Shown: in pieces, positions 23,375 through 34,999 of the stretch | How the letters are laid out: each line of letters begins with the position of its first letter | Position numbering within the stretch: the first letter of the stretch is position 1 | Source: Guadua angustifolia | Lineage: Eukaryota; Streptophyta; Magnoliopsida; Poales; Poaceae | DNA length: 64,000 bases | Assembly (NCBI GenBank): GCA_036346375.1 | Contig: CM070520.1 | Span: 45,651,854 to 45,715,853 of the forward strand | Reading direction: 5' to 3' | Position numbers and translations under genes: made by a program | Notes under the pieces: model-generated | Seen by the model: only the letters and a program-made list of their open reading frames with translations | Told to the model about the DNA's origin: nothing | The model's database searches: none

Positions 23375-23591
23375 GGGCATTCTCAGTGTATAGTTTCATT
23401 TCCCAGTTTCCAAGAGTGCCACATCAGCTTTTATCTAGATAACAGTGTATCTTAGGTTTCATTTAGATGAAACTCTCTCACCTCTCATGAAACTCTTTCT
23501 ATCTCTCTCTTCATAATTACCTTGCCATATCACCAAACACGATGATGTGTCATATCATTTAATGAGAATGAAACTCCCATTGTGAATGGCC
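23375..23591. mobile_element. Tourist-like MITE, second of three
   Basis: It starts GGGCATTCTCAGTGTATAG and ends CATTGTGAATGGCC, flanked by TAA at 23372-23374 and 23592-23594. It shares each TAA with its neighbours. Confidence 0.7.
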
Positions 23592-23594
23592 TAA

Positions 23595-23867
23595 GAGCAT
23601 GTACAATGGTACATATCAGCAGTCTCTAAGTTTTGCCACGTAGGATAAAAAATGATGTGGATGAGAGAGGGTGTGTATAGGGAGTTGAGCCGTCTCTTAA
23701 TCTAGAGTCGACTCTAGCACGAGAACCAAAACAGGTTGTGTGTGGGAAGAAGCTATCTACTCATAAATATGTTGTCTATACCATTGCATGAGTTGTCTCT
23801 AACGCTGTCTATAAATGACATGTCAGCCTGTTATAAACAGCAGCTGTCTATACCATTGTACATGCCC
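23595..23867. mobile_element. Tourist-like MITE, third of three
   Basis: It starts GAGCATGTACAATGGTAC and ends ACCATTGTACATGCCC, an almost perfect inverted pair. It is preceded by TAA; the right duplication is degraded. Confidence 0.75.
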
Positions 23868-24139
23868 GCAATTGAAAAAATTCATTATATACCATCGAAA
23901 TGTACCCATTTTTATGTCACTAAAAATTTTGCTCTTTGTTTTGTCACTGAAAATAAAATTTTCTTCCCTTCGTGCCACTCCTGTCCATCCATCTTCTGTC
24001 AATGGGGTGTTAAGTGAGCTACGAAAAGACAAAAAAAACCCTTCGCGTTTCAGGAAAGAAGTAGGAGGCGCCATGGCCATGGTAGCTCCAGCGATGGCGA
24101 GGGGCCGGAGAGGGACACCACCACCGCCTTAGACATGAC

Positions 24140-24990
24140 CAACAGCGGTCCCCACCATCCCCAGAAACAGTATTAAGAAATCCCCAAAATAAATCGGGCG
24201 ATTCTATTGCTTCCTAAATCAAACCAAGTAAAAGTAAATTACACAACAGAAATGCCCAAAAAATCTGGCTAAATTAAATGAATCAGCGGGTGGACATTCA
24301 AATCCATCGTCGTCACCAGGGTTGGGGGAGGTCGCCGTGCTCGATGGATCCACGGTGGAGTCGCCAGAGACGTGGCGGGGACGGTGGCCGGTACTGGTGC
24401 AGATCCAGCTGGTGGCGGCTTACGGGATGAAGTTGCACGCCTCTGACGCCTCCACGGGATGAAGTTGCTGGTAGTGGTGCACATCCAGGACGCGCTCCTG
24501 AGGGAGGAGGTCGTCCGGCGCCTGCGTCTTCTGCGCCAGCCGGCGACGTTCTTCGGCGGGTGCGCCGAAAGCTGGGAGGGCGAGGACGAGGAGAGGGAGA
24601 TCGCAAAAAATTGCAATTTTTTAGTGTGCAAAAGCACTGTACAACAAATTTTTTTATCTTGCCGTCTGTACACTCGATCTGACGGTCTAGGGCTATACTT
24701 AAGTTGTAGTCCTCATAGCCATTGCGCCAGATCTCTGTCCAGTCTCCAAAGACGAGGTTAGGGGTGCAAATTCAGGTGGCAGCGGCTTACGAGAGGGGAA
24801 GGAGGGCGGTGGCGCTTGAGCAATAGAAGAGAGGGAGCAGGACGGTGGCTGGCGGGTGATGTTAGAGGGAGGACGGGGGAGAAGAAGACAGGGTTGACAT
24901 GTGGGCCTGATAAATTGACATAAGATAGGGACAAGCTGGCCATTTTTTTTTAAAAGACTCAACTCGGAGGGCATAGGGGCGGATATCGAG
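24140..24990. repeat. Dispersed repeat, long copy (partner at 3731-4010)
   Basis: About 850 bp; its two ends match the shorter copy at 3731-4010. The middle is GC-rich with GATGAAGTTGC duplicated near 24426 and 24460. Open frames occur on both strands through the GC-rich part, but none matches a known family. It lies just upstream of the second kinase gene. Confidence 0.6.
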
Positions 24991-25321
24991 CCAATTCCTC
25001 ATCTTTTCGATTTTTTCTCTTCTAAAATTAACATAGTTTGATTTAATATCATTTTATTTAGCTGAGTCAGAGCAAAATCCAATTTCATTCAAAATTGACT
25101 CATTTCAGTGTTTAACCAACAAACAAGTGTAATTAATGCAATTTAGAACCGAACCAACTAGCCCCACCAATGAAGTTTTTCTCCACCCCAAGGTATGCAC
25201 AAGGAGTATAACAAGCAGCCGGTAATTTAGAAGAGAATGCTACTATTATTTCTTTCTGCAAGAGATTAACATATTCTTTAATTTGCTTTTGCAGAAAAGG
25301 CTTTTGCAAAATACAACAATT

Positions 25322-28300
25322 ATGGAGCCAAAACGTCTAGTGCTCCGACTATTAGAAGAAATTACAGATAATTTCTCTGAGGAGCGAGAAATTGGTCAAG
25401 GTGCATATGGAAGGGTTTACAGAGTAAGGGCACTTCTGATTTGTAACCAAATTTTATATATTATGAATAAATGTGATCAACACAGTGTGGTGTTTTTGCC
25501 CATAATTGAAGAGTTGGGCAACCTTGCCACTCCCCTTTTTTTTACACGAATGCCACACCTTTTGTTGTCGAACCATATTCCGTTGAAATAAAAATGCGAC
25601 CAAAAAAAAAACATAGCTTGATGCTTACATTTTTCTACTTTTCGAACGTTATCATTAGTAACACAGAATCAAACTGTAGTGAGTACTGATAATAAATAGA
25701 TCCTAAATAGGGAGAGCGTAAAAATGGAGAGGAGATTGCTGTGAAGATGTTTCATAATGACAGGCCAGGGCTTGACGCTAAGCAATTCCAGAATGAGTTT
25801 CACAACCTTATGAGGCTTGAGCATCCAAACATTGTACGGTTAGTTGGCTACTGCTATGAAACACAACGTATACTTGCAGAGTACAACGGAAAAATAGTTT
25901 TCGCTCGAAAGAAATATAGAGCGCTCTGCTTGGAGTATTTGTGCAGCGGGAGCCTTGAAAACCACCTTTCTGGTATGATGTTGCTCCACTTCGAGTATGT
26001 TCTTTGGCATGTGAAGAAAAATAGCTCTTTATATTTGCATTTCTCTTGATCCTCCCTTTGTTTTACCTCTGCAGATGAATTTCATGGACTTGACTGGCAC
26101 ACACGGTACAAAATTATTAAGGGGACTTGTGAGGGTTTAAAGTACATGCACGAGGGGTTTAAAGAACCTATTTACCATTTGGACCTAAAACCTGGCAATA
26201 TATTGCTAGATAAGAACATGGTGCCAAAGCTTGCAGATTTTGGTTTGTCCAAGCTCTTCGGTGAAGAACAAACCAGGATCACACAAAGTCCTGTAGGAAC
26301 AATGTAAGTTGAACACCTAGTGCTAATGAATCCTTTTCTAATCAACCAAAATGTGCTTACTACAAATTCGTCGTATGTCATGCCATGCAGTGGATACCTG
26401 CCACCGGAATACATAGAGAAAAATGTAATCTCAAAGAAGTTAGACATATTCAGCTTGGGTGTTGTAATGATAAAGATAATCGCAGGAACTAGGGGCCGCT
26501 CCACAAGTGCCGAAATGCCACCCCAAGAATTTATTGATCTAGTAAGAAATGCTATTTTTCTTTATCAGCATCAATGGTTGCTGCTAATAAATACTATGCT
26601 ATGGTTTACATTTGCATAGTAGCAGTCCAGCTTTACATTCTGATTTCACAGGTACAAGGAAACTGGAAAATCAGGTTACAGGCAACATGTAGTGGTTGCT
26701 CACTAGAAACATATAGCCAACAAGTAAAGGCATGCACCGAGATAGCGTTGAACTGCGTGGAGATTGATAGACATAGAAGGCCCAATATAGTGGATATCAT
26801 CAGTAAGCTGAATGAGATGGAAACTGTGATTGACAAGGTAATTAACATCATTACTGGCATGTATGCTTTTTTATATATTTTCCAGTGAAAAGTTCCTTCA
26901 TAAAAGGTTACAGTTGAATCATTTCACTTGGTTACTACGTGTGTAATCACGAGCTCCCTCCATGTCACAATAGTTTTCCTGTTTACTAAGAATTGCCTTT
27001 ACACACTGTTGATCCATTCAGATAATAAAGATCCTCCTTTTCACAATATTTTTCCGATTTATTAGGGGTTGCTGTTGCACAATATTGATCCATTAAGGAA
27101 TCAAGATCCTCCGTTTCACAATATTTTTCCAGTTATTAGAAATTGCCGTTTCACAATATTGATCCTTTCAGGAATCAAGAGTGTAATAATTAATTGCAGT
27201 TTTCTACCCTCAACCCCTGCAATTAAGCATGTATAATATTTTATTCACTACTAGAAAACTGAGATTTCGTGAGGGTGCTATATTTTCGTGAGAGTTATAA
27301 ATAAACCGCCACGAAAAAAAATATTTCGTGAAGGTGGTACAAAAACCCTCATAAAAAATATATTTCATAAAGGTGGTAATAAACCCCTCATGAATTTAAG
27401 TTATTTTCGTGAAGGTATTCATAAACTGTCATGAAAATAGCTGTCCCACCACAAAAATTATCTATTTTTATGTGGGTTATAGATTTCATGAGTAATAATT
27501 TTAACAATCACGAAATATGTCTTCCGTTCGTGCACAAGGCCACCACGATTTCCCTTTTCTCCGCGCGCTCCATTATTCACGTGTTGGCGCCAGTTTTCCT
27601 GCGCCACATTTTTAGCTGGCCCACACACAAGCAAAAGCAAGACCTATCTGTCCAGCACTCCGTGCCCCTCCGCTCGTCCCACCCTCTCCCCCACAGCCGC
27701 CGCCCAGCACTCCGCGCCCCTCCGCTCGTCCCACCCTCTCCCCAGCCGCCACCCAGAACTCACTTGCGCGTGCCCTCAAATCTCCTCCCTCCTTCCCCTT
27801 GTTCTTTGCCGGATGTGGTTCGCCCCTCGCGTCTCCTTTCCCGTCTCCCGCCACGCCTTTGCCTCTCCGCCTCGCGCTCCGCTCCATTCCCTTTCGCCAA
27901 CAAGGAATCCAAGCTGTGGTTTACCCTTTTAGTTCAACCCGATTGATTTGATTGTATTCTTAGCATTCCCGCAGCAACAAATAGTTTAAATTGTCTGCTC
28001 GGAGGGGGTACATTTTTCATTATCATTCACATACCTATACGCGCAAGAATGGGAGAGCATGCAGCCCATCCAGGTGTCACTTTGCACATTTTGCGAAAAA
28101 ACCCTCTGTTTCTTCAAATTACAGATAGGTCCCTGCAGATCACGAATAGGTCCTTCGCGATTTTTTGTGCGAGGAAAATAATTTTTTTTTCATCGCGTTT
28201 AGGTCCTTGACGAGTCATTTTATGGAAAAACCCTCCCGTTAAGTTCAATCGCGAACAAGCCCTTTTATAATTTTTTAAGATAGCGGATAGGTCCAAAAAC

Positions 28301-29682
28301 GTAACAAACAGGTCCCTGCTCTTTACGTCTAGGTCCTTTCTCCGTTTTTCCCTGGAAAAATGTTTTCGTCGCCAGAGATATGTGTGCAGCTCTATCTCTA
28401 GACTTTTTCCTCAGCTCGATTCTCCATCTTGGTCTTTGATTTTTTTAAACATGTATTATTACTCGCGTAGAGTGTTAGGCTCGACAGAAGAAGTTTGTCG
28501 TCTCTAATAATTTTTCACCCTTTTTCTTCTAGATTATTTTTAACCGGTGGGTGGTTTAGCGAAAATAAAAAAATACGTCCAGGCCCTTCGATCGGTGGTT
28601 TTGCAAAAAGGGCTCTACCATTTCGTATATTCGCGTACGGGTCATTCGCCTTTATTCCTTACGTCTATGTCCTTTCTCCATTTTTCCCGGAGAAAATATT
28701 TTCGTCACCAGAAATATGTGTGCAGTTCTATCTCTAGACTTTTTCCTTAGCTCGATTTCCCATCTCGATCTCTATTTTTTTTAAACATATATTATGACAA
28801 TTTTCCACCAGTGGGTGGTTTTGCGAACATGTATTACAGAAAGAACCCTGTAGTATCGTATATTCGCGTACAGGTCTAAAACTTTACTTTTTCGAGCACA
28901 TACTATTGAAATTCAGCCGGCGCAGCGTAGCGCGCTTATCTACCTAGTTTTTACTAAGATAACATGTTTGTGCTTATGACAGGCTACTGCTTCATCACAT
29001 GCTGGCACTAATCCAACCGACATGAACAACAATGGTAATGACATGGACAGTGATGACGATAATGAAGACTATAGTTTCTTGTATGAAGATGGTGGCTTTG
29101 ATGATATGGATGAAGATGGTTGCTATGATGACATGGGTGGAGATGATGGCTCTGATGACAATAATGGTGGCTGGTGGCAGTGAAGAGGTTGACATGAATG
29201 AAAATCATACCAGCACCAATTGATTGAATGCAAGAGAGTGAAGTTAGCACATGATCCTCTCATACTTTTGGGCTCTTTTGGTTGAAATTAAATGAATGCA
29301 GGGCTACTTTTGGTAACTAGCTGTTGAAGCTTGAAACTAAATCTTTTGCTGTTGCGGTACTGACTAGCCGAAAGGCTTATGCATATGATGTGCTGCGACT
29401 TAATGTAGGAACTGATGGGACCTAGCAATATATAGATGGGCTACACCTTAGGATAGATGGGACTTAGTAATATATATGACATTATTATATATATATATAT
29501 ATATGGCACTATCACCTTCGAAGGTGACGTAATGGTTGGCTTTTGATCCATGGATATGTTTTGTGTTGAAATGAGATCCGAGTTGCATATATGTATGTAC
29601 CAATGGTTGTATTTCTGTGCTAGCTGATATATATGTGTGTGCATTTGGAATTTAGATGGAATTTGTATTTCTGTGCTAGTTG

Positions 29683-29748
<66 letters not shown>

Positions 29749-30815
29749 TACAATTATATTTTCATGGGGGTTTTGCACTCTCATGAAAATGTCTGCTCTA
29801 GTTCAACTCAATTTTCATGACAGTGTTGTACTCTCACGAAAATGTTCGAATCTGGCGGTTTAACTTAATTTTCATGACGTTTTCACACTCCCACGGAAAT
29901 GAATTTTTATGGCGGTACAATCAAATTTTCGTGACGGTTTCTACTCCCATGAAAATTATGTTCAGTCGGTAGAGTTCAATTTTCGTGGAGGTTTTGAACC
30001 CTCACGAAAAAATCTCGTGGCGGTTATACACCGTCACGAATTATTTTCCTGTGAGTCAACCCCTGTCACGAAATTTCTTGTGCAATCTGGCCAAACCATT
30101 GTTTTCGTGAAGGTCGGCACCGCCACGAAATATGTTCGTGACGGTTGACCGCCACACAAAATTGAATTTCCCTGGCGTCAGATTCGTGAGAGCTATTGCG
30201 TGACGGTCACAGGTCACGAATTGTTTTAATGACGGTTTTGGTCACTTTCGTGACGGTTTTTTAACCCTCATGAAATTTTCATTTTCTGGTAGTGATTTAG
30301 TAAGCGTTAGCAAGGTCCAACTCTATTAATTATTGTTTTGATTTTGTGCCTGCAACATTGAGGGCACAATTTCATAAGCTAGATACAACTAAACATGTAT
30401 TTATATTTGAAAGTCCTATTTGCTATACAACTCTAATTTCTTAGTACAAGTGAAACTTGTGTATTTTGAGTATCAGGTAATTGAAAATCCTTAGTTGATT
30501 GTTTTATAATTCATACATATATGACAAGATCTTGAATTCTCGATTATTACTTTAAAGTACTCTCCTTTAACAGCACCGGCCCTCCCTTAACTGCAGATAA
30601 GCCGTGGCCCGGAGGATATCGAGCGACTCAGCGTCCACCACCAGAAGCTGCCATGGAAAAACGATGATTTTGTCACCCTCGAGAGCAGCAAATCGAGCGA
30701 TATAGACCAACATGACTTCCAGGAAGATCATGATGCCGACCAAGCCAAAGAGGAGGGCAATGAGGTGCATCAGGTGACGCGCGCCATGAGTTCCCTTGAT
30801 GAAAAACAAAAATGA
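25322..30815 (+). CDS. Second non-RD receptor-like cytoplasmic kinase, paralogue without MSP domain
   Basis: Predicted exons are 25322-25423, 25711-25972, 26075-26303, 26391-26541, 26652-26837 and 30597-30815. Frames join to about 382 residues. Exon phases equal those of the kinase-MSP gene, so the two are tandem paralogues. Motifs: Gly loop GQGAYGRV (25-32), Lys46 in IAVKM, HLD at 156-158 (non-RD), DFG at 176-178, GYLPPEY, and a complete subdomain XI. The last exon follows CTGCAG, is open for 72 codons, acidic and hydrophilic, and ends at TGA 30813-30815. A CACTA element (27246-30294) lies in the last intron. Intron sequence at 30440-30505 matches the intron at 21395-21470 of the first gene, evidence that an MSP-type 3' part once followed. 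The frame is open upstream of the ATG to an acceptor at 25294, so an earlier exon is possible. Confidence 0.7.
26957..27182. repeat. Three-copy tandem repeat, about 76-bp period
   Basis: Units begin CTCC(A/T/G)T.TCACAATA at about 26957, 27032 and 27108, each with a TTGATCC.TT(C/A)AG segment. It resembles repeated MITE termini and is intronic in the second kinase gene. Confidence 0.75.
27653..27748. repeat. GC-rich tandem duplication in the CACTA element
   Basis: CAGCACTCCG(T/C)GCCCCTCCGC continues through CGTCCCACCCTCTCCCC in two adjacent copies (about 56-bp period) inside a C/T-rich, leader-like stretch. The long plus-strand frame here (27431-27946) has simple composition and is not a convincing gene. 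Confidence 0.7.
28016..28947 (+). mobile_element. Helitron-like element nested in the CACTA element
   Basis: The 3' end is a GC-rich stem (GCGCAGCGTAGCGCGC) followed by TTATCTACCTAG|T at 28944-28948, a canonical CTAG terminus before T. The interior is homologous to the minus-strand Helitron 13766-15071. The 5' end is approximate (near TTTTTCATTATCATTC). No Rep/helicase is present. Confidence 0.65.
28983..29183 (+). other. Open acidic exon carried in the CACTA element
   Basis: After a TTATGACAG acceptor the frame is open for 66 codons to TGA at 29181-29183. It is dominated by Asp, Gly and Tyr (segments such as DDMDEDGCYDDMGGDDG) and ends GGWWQ. Its phase 0 would also fit the donor at 26837 of the second kinase, giving an alternative acidic C-terminus. 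It lies within the CACTA boundaries, however, so it arrived with the element and may belong to a captured or element gene. I do not recognise the protein. Confidence 0.5.
29680..29747. repeat. Compound microsatellite (AT)n(GT)n
   Basis: An AT dinucleotide run passes into about 24 GT units inside the CACTA element. A second AT run lies at 29486-29504. Confidence 0.95.
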
Positions 30816-31078
30816 GAGGTGTTAAAGCTAGACTTGCCTAGATATTTTAACATCGGTCTCTTAGGAGCCCAAATCATATACTCAACCATGTGTCCTTGTT
30901 AAACATGTATCCCAGAGATCTTAAAAACAAAAACACAAGGTTATATACAGTATACTGCTTTTTCGTTTTCTAACTATTATTTTCTCTTGTCGAATTCGGC
31001 TGTGATGACGGTATGTGGTGATGGCGTCCAGCAAGTTAGTGGTGTGTGATTTCCATTCCTCTTGTTTAGTTTTATCAA
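30816..31078. other. 3' flank of the second kinase gene
   Basis: No gene or repeat is recognised. It presumably contains the 3' untranslated region, but no clear polyadenylation signal could be assigned. Confidence 0.4.
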
Positions 31079-31372
31079 TACTACGGAAAGGGCCTTGATG
31101 CGGTTCAAACAGCCTTTAGTACGGTTTTTGAACCGTATGAGCTATTCGGACCGATGCTCAAGGGCATCGATCCGGTTCCCTCACCGTCGATAGAGTATCA
31201 ATATAGGTTGGAAGTCACACGTGGTAGCGCATCGTGAACCCCTGAGGACCTTATCAGTACCGGTTGGTGTCTCCAACCGGTACTGATGAGGCCCTCATCA
31301 GTACCGGTTGGTTTCTTCAACCGGTACTGATGTTGTGTGTGTGTGTGTGTATCTGTTTGTGTGTGTGTCCAG
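31079..31372 (-). mobile_element. 3' terminal region of a minus-strand CACTA element
   Basis: It begins ACTACGGAAAGGG, a CACTA-like end with the first C not conserved. Inverted subterminal motifs CAGTACCGGTTGG / CCAACCGGTACTG follow in four copies at about 31254-31332, then a GT microsatellite. These motifs are typical of grass CACTA subterminal arrays, and one recurs at 46417. The element's genes lie to the right on the minus strand. Confidence 0.6.
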
Positions 31373-31559
31373 TAGCTATTATATATATGTGTGTGTTAAA
31401 TCACAACTAATTAAAGCACATATAATCAATCATGCACTTTGCTTGATAATTAAATCACTGAACATTCATTAACAAATTTAATTACATCTAATGTATTAAA
31501 ATATGTACACATATTTGTTCTTCTGCTCATCGTCTAATGTATTACAATATATATGTACA

Positions 31560-32207
31560 CAACTTTAATTACAACTTTAGTATTTCTTTTCATACATTCG
31601 CTCGGGATCTTTTACGCGCATCGCTCTTGCTAGCCATAGATGTTGACCCCGACAGTTCATCGGTCCTTATCGAACATATTTCATATGAGAGTTCTAATCT
31701 TGTTGTTGATTCGAATGTGTTAATTGGTTAATTATGTTGATTTGATGCACTTTGCTGAATTTTCGAACTCACGCTTGTTGTTTATATGTTTTAGGTACTC
31801 TGAGGACGTCTTGCCGGGAAGGGACTTAGCTGCACTTCCACTCACGCGCATGACATGTTAAAGGATTAGTTTGGTTAAATGGTTCACTTGATAACTAGTT
31901 CAGATCATTATAATAATTGTGTTGTTAAGGATTAATGGTTGCTAGAGGTTAACTGCTAGAATGTCTTGATTAGATGCCTAGATGTTTATGATTGAAATTG
32001 TTATTGTCATCTCTTTGCCTGCTGAGTGGATGTCCTTTTATTAGGGAAGGTCATGTCGAATTTTTGTTTTGTAGAAATTAGAGAGTCATTAGCTTCTTAT
32101 GCCATGTGTGCTTTATTTGTTCTTAGATCAAGCTTTAAATAGTTAAAGTCTTGTTAGAAGTGGTGTGTGGTGTAGCATTCTGGGCATGCGAGTGCCGGGG
32201 TGTTACA
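31560..32207 (-). mobile_element. LTR fragment ending GGGGTGTTACA
   Basis: The right end at 32207 reads, on the minus strand, TGTAACACCCCGGCACTCG, a gypsy-type LTR start. The left limit is uncertain and no target duplication is found. It sits between the CACTA terminus and its downstream ORFs. Confidence 0.45.
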
Positions 32208-32480
32208 TCAATGTAGATAACTAATTAGTTCTAACATCATGTTATGAAAAAGGAGTAGAACGAGGTGGTACGAAAACACGTACTCAAATCGTAGGCTAGA
32301 TATATCTTTGACTTATATTTTTGACCCATTAGCGCATTGAATACGTTAGTCTCTGTATCGCTTAGGTGGTCTCTAACGGTTGTCTCGTTGATAACTACTG
32401 GGTCCATGGGTCCATGAAGCCTATGTCAAAAATACGTTCCCTTCGGCATCTTTGTATCTCCATGCTGCATAAGAAATTAG

Positions 32481-34996
32481 TTAGGCTTGCAAGTTAGTAT
32501 AGTACAAGGGAGTGTACGATAGTTTTTTGTAAATAATTAAGACACTTACATAGTCTAGCAACCAGACAAGGCTCTTGGCGAGGCGTCTGTCGGTATAGAT
32601 CATATATGATGTCCCATTCGACAAAAATTCACCTTCACCGTGAAAAAAATCTTGTTGCTGTACTTGACAGCGAACAACTGTAGACCATGCTTGGTCGCGT
32701 CCAAGTACCATTCATGAAATTGCCGCATCTTTGTCGTTAGCTAGGGTAGCTCCTCACGCCTGACCAATGATCCGCCCACTTTAAATGGCCATCTTACTTG
32801 GGCAAACTCAATCTTTGCCGTGCCTAATATTTGATTTGCGTCAAGGCCAATTTCATCGAAGAATTGTAGCATCTTCTTCTTGGGGCATTCCTTACTCAAT
32901 GTGCGCTCGTAGTTTGATTGGTGAGGCATTTCTTTTTGATCCTTCAAATGTTTAATAGTCATCAAGCCTTTGTGAAATTCTTCTGTGCCAGGTTGAACCT
33001 TCTTCCCTGGTGACTTGGGTCTAAGAAATTTAGTTACCTCGCCTTTTACTATCTTCTTAGTCTCCTGATCGGTCATATTATATGTTAGCTTTGGAAGTGG
33101 ACCCAGCTTATTGGATTGGGTGGAGGACTCCGTCTTCTTGGGAGCTGCTGGTGGCTTGTTTCCCTTAGTCGGCGCCTTCTTGGGAGGAGCGGGCTTCTTG
33201 TGGCGCTTAGGTCTTTGGGAGGTGGTCTTGAGTCGGCGCCTTCTTGGGAGAGATGGGCTTCTTCCATGGCTTATATCTTGTGGAGGAGATGGTGTAGGAG
33301 GCAGCGCCTTCTTGGGAGGAGATGGGCTTCTTGTCGGGCTTATATGCACGAGGAGGTGGTGTAGGAGTCGGCGCCTTCTTGGGAGGAGCGGGTTTCTTCT
33401 CGGGCTTCTTTGGAGAAGACATGTCCATGTTATCTCGAAAAATTATGTACCGATTTCGCCCTTTGGATGAAATTGTGTCTTGACTCTCCTAGCCGTAGTC
33501 CTGTCACCTCTAGGAATTTGAGGTCAAGGTCCTCGTACCACAGGCGAGACCTCCTCCATCGAGACCTTGGAGTATCTGGCGGTATCTATTGGCCATGGAT
33601 AAGCTGCCCGACTCAATGGGTGAGCCATGCCTCAGGTGCCTTGAAGGAAAGGTTCAGCGCTTGGGCGTCTGACTCACAAGGTGTCCATTGCTGATGTCAT
33701 CTCGGGATACTTGTCCAAGTCCGCTTCAGTAGCCAGGAAGCTTGTTGCTCATTGCCGGAGGCTGATGATGTTAGGATTACTTGGAGGTTCTTGGCCCGTC
33801 TCGCGGTGTTGGCTCAAGGCTAGCGCACCTCTCTTCGGATCTCTTCTTGCATTCTCTCTGTGTTTGATTGAGCGTTCTTCAAGCGCACTAAGGTATTGTG
33901 TCTGTCGAGCCTTGCTCCTCACCCGACTCCTATAGGTCTCGGCATCTGGCGAAACCAACCTTCCACGGGGACGCCATAGCGCCTTGTGTGCGTCGAGGGT
34001 GCTCTGGATTTTGCGGGGCCCTTGTTAGCTCGTCGTTCTCCTGTTTGTACGGCTTACCTACAGGAAGACTCCTCGATGGGTGTACAAGCCTTCGCCACAT
34101 CTCTTAGCATCTCCCCAAACACAGCATTGTTGTTATCACCAAGGCCGCTGCCGTGACCATAGAACCAATGCCTTCCTCTGTCGGGCCAATCCATTGTTGC
34201 GGGTGCGACACCCTTTGCTAGCAGGTCCTGTTCCCTTTTCTCCCATTTGGGTATTGCATGGCGGTAACCACTAGGGCCGAGTCAGTGGTGATAATTTTTC
34301 TTCTGTGCATTTAGCTTATTCTTCTCACTCAAACTTTGACCTTCGTCCGAAGTCTTGTAGTTCACGAACGCATCCCAGTGATCTTGCAACTTTGGGTGCT
34401 TGTTGAAGTCGGGTGTTCGATTCTTCTTGATATACTCCGTGTTCAACTTCTTTTTATAAGTCTGGAATGCGATAGCCATCTTCTTGAGAGCGTAACTCTT
34501 CACCTTCTCTCCGATCCCTTGGGGGAAGGTGAATGTCTCCTTCAAATCGTTCCAAAGCATGTTCTTCGTATCTTTAGGGACCTGATCCCATTTTGCTATG
34601 CTAATTGGCACATGGTCCCTAACGTGGATGCCGCATGTCGAATTGAACGGCCCAAGCGCCCCTGCGGGTGCAAGACGTTGGCCATTCTCACCGACTTCGG
34701 TGACAACATGTTTTGCCTTCGACTTCTTGCTTGCACCTCGCTGACGTGATTGCCTGCTTGGTTGACCGATCTGAAAGCATGGTACAATCATGAACGGGTC
34801 ATAATGTTGGCTTAGCATGATAGTGGAACCGACAATCATGAACGTGATTGATTGTTACCTCGCCGGCCTCATCGTGCTTTGCAGCCTCGGCGGCCATGAG
34901 GGTAGGTTCAGGCTCCGCCGCCTCATGACCACCACATTCTGAAATCAAATTTCTCATAAATTTTTCTTGATCAAATCCTTCACCGTCCATCATCAT
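32481..34996 (-). pseudogene. CACTA second gene: Transposase_24-like protein with Pro/Lys-rich tail (broken)
   Basis: On the minus strand, 34839-34282 encodes a segment with GALGPFNSTCGIHVRDHVPIS, W..VP.D.K..LWNDL..TF and a basic Y.KKLN..YIKK stretch. This is the pattern of the plant En/Spm-associated Transposase_24 domain. Further on, 33958-33749 and 33428-32741 continue as a hydrophilic region with repeated PKKAPT-type units and a LTYNMTD..TKK segment, common in grass CACTA ORFs. 32711-32481 may be the C-terminal end. Frames shift and stops intervene, so it is not intact. Plus-strand frames here are the antisense of the Pro/Lys repeats. Confidence 0.65.
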
Positions 34997-34999
34997 TTC

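Larger units (their letters stand above)
27246..30294. mobile_element. CACTA element inside a kinase intron, 3-bp target duplication ATT
   Basis: Left end CACTACTAGAAAACTGAG and right end TTTTCTGGTAGTG (inverted CACTACCAGAAAA), flanked by ATT at 27243-27245 and 30295-30297. Subterminal arrays of TTTCGTGA(A/C)GGT and its complement ACCCTCATGAAA fill 27265-27480 and 29755-30285, as expected for TNPA-type binding sites. Length is 3049 bp with no transposase, so it is non-autonomous. It contains a GC-rich promoter-like block (27540-27960), a Helitron (28016-28947) and an acidic open exon (28983-29183). Confidence 0.93.

Noticed and set aside
24269..24974. Arg/Pro-rich frames on both strands
   Set aside because: GC-rich part of a dispersed repeat; codon pattern is consistent with simple composition and there is no known domain.
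27431..27946. 171-codon plus-strand frame
   Set aside because: C-rich leader-like sequence with a tandem duplication inside the CACTA element; no domain is seen.
29008..29250. Minus-strand His-rich frames
   Set aside because: Antisense of GAT/GAC-rich codons of the acidic exon on the plus strand.
33111..34274. Plus-strand frames rich in Leu, Gly and Trp
   Set aside because: Antisense of the Pro/Lys-rich CACTA protein on the minus strand.
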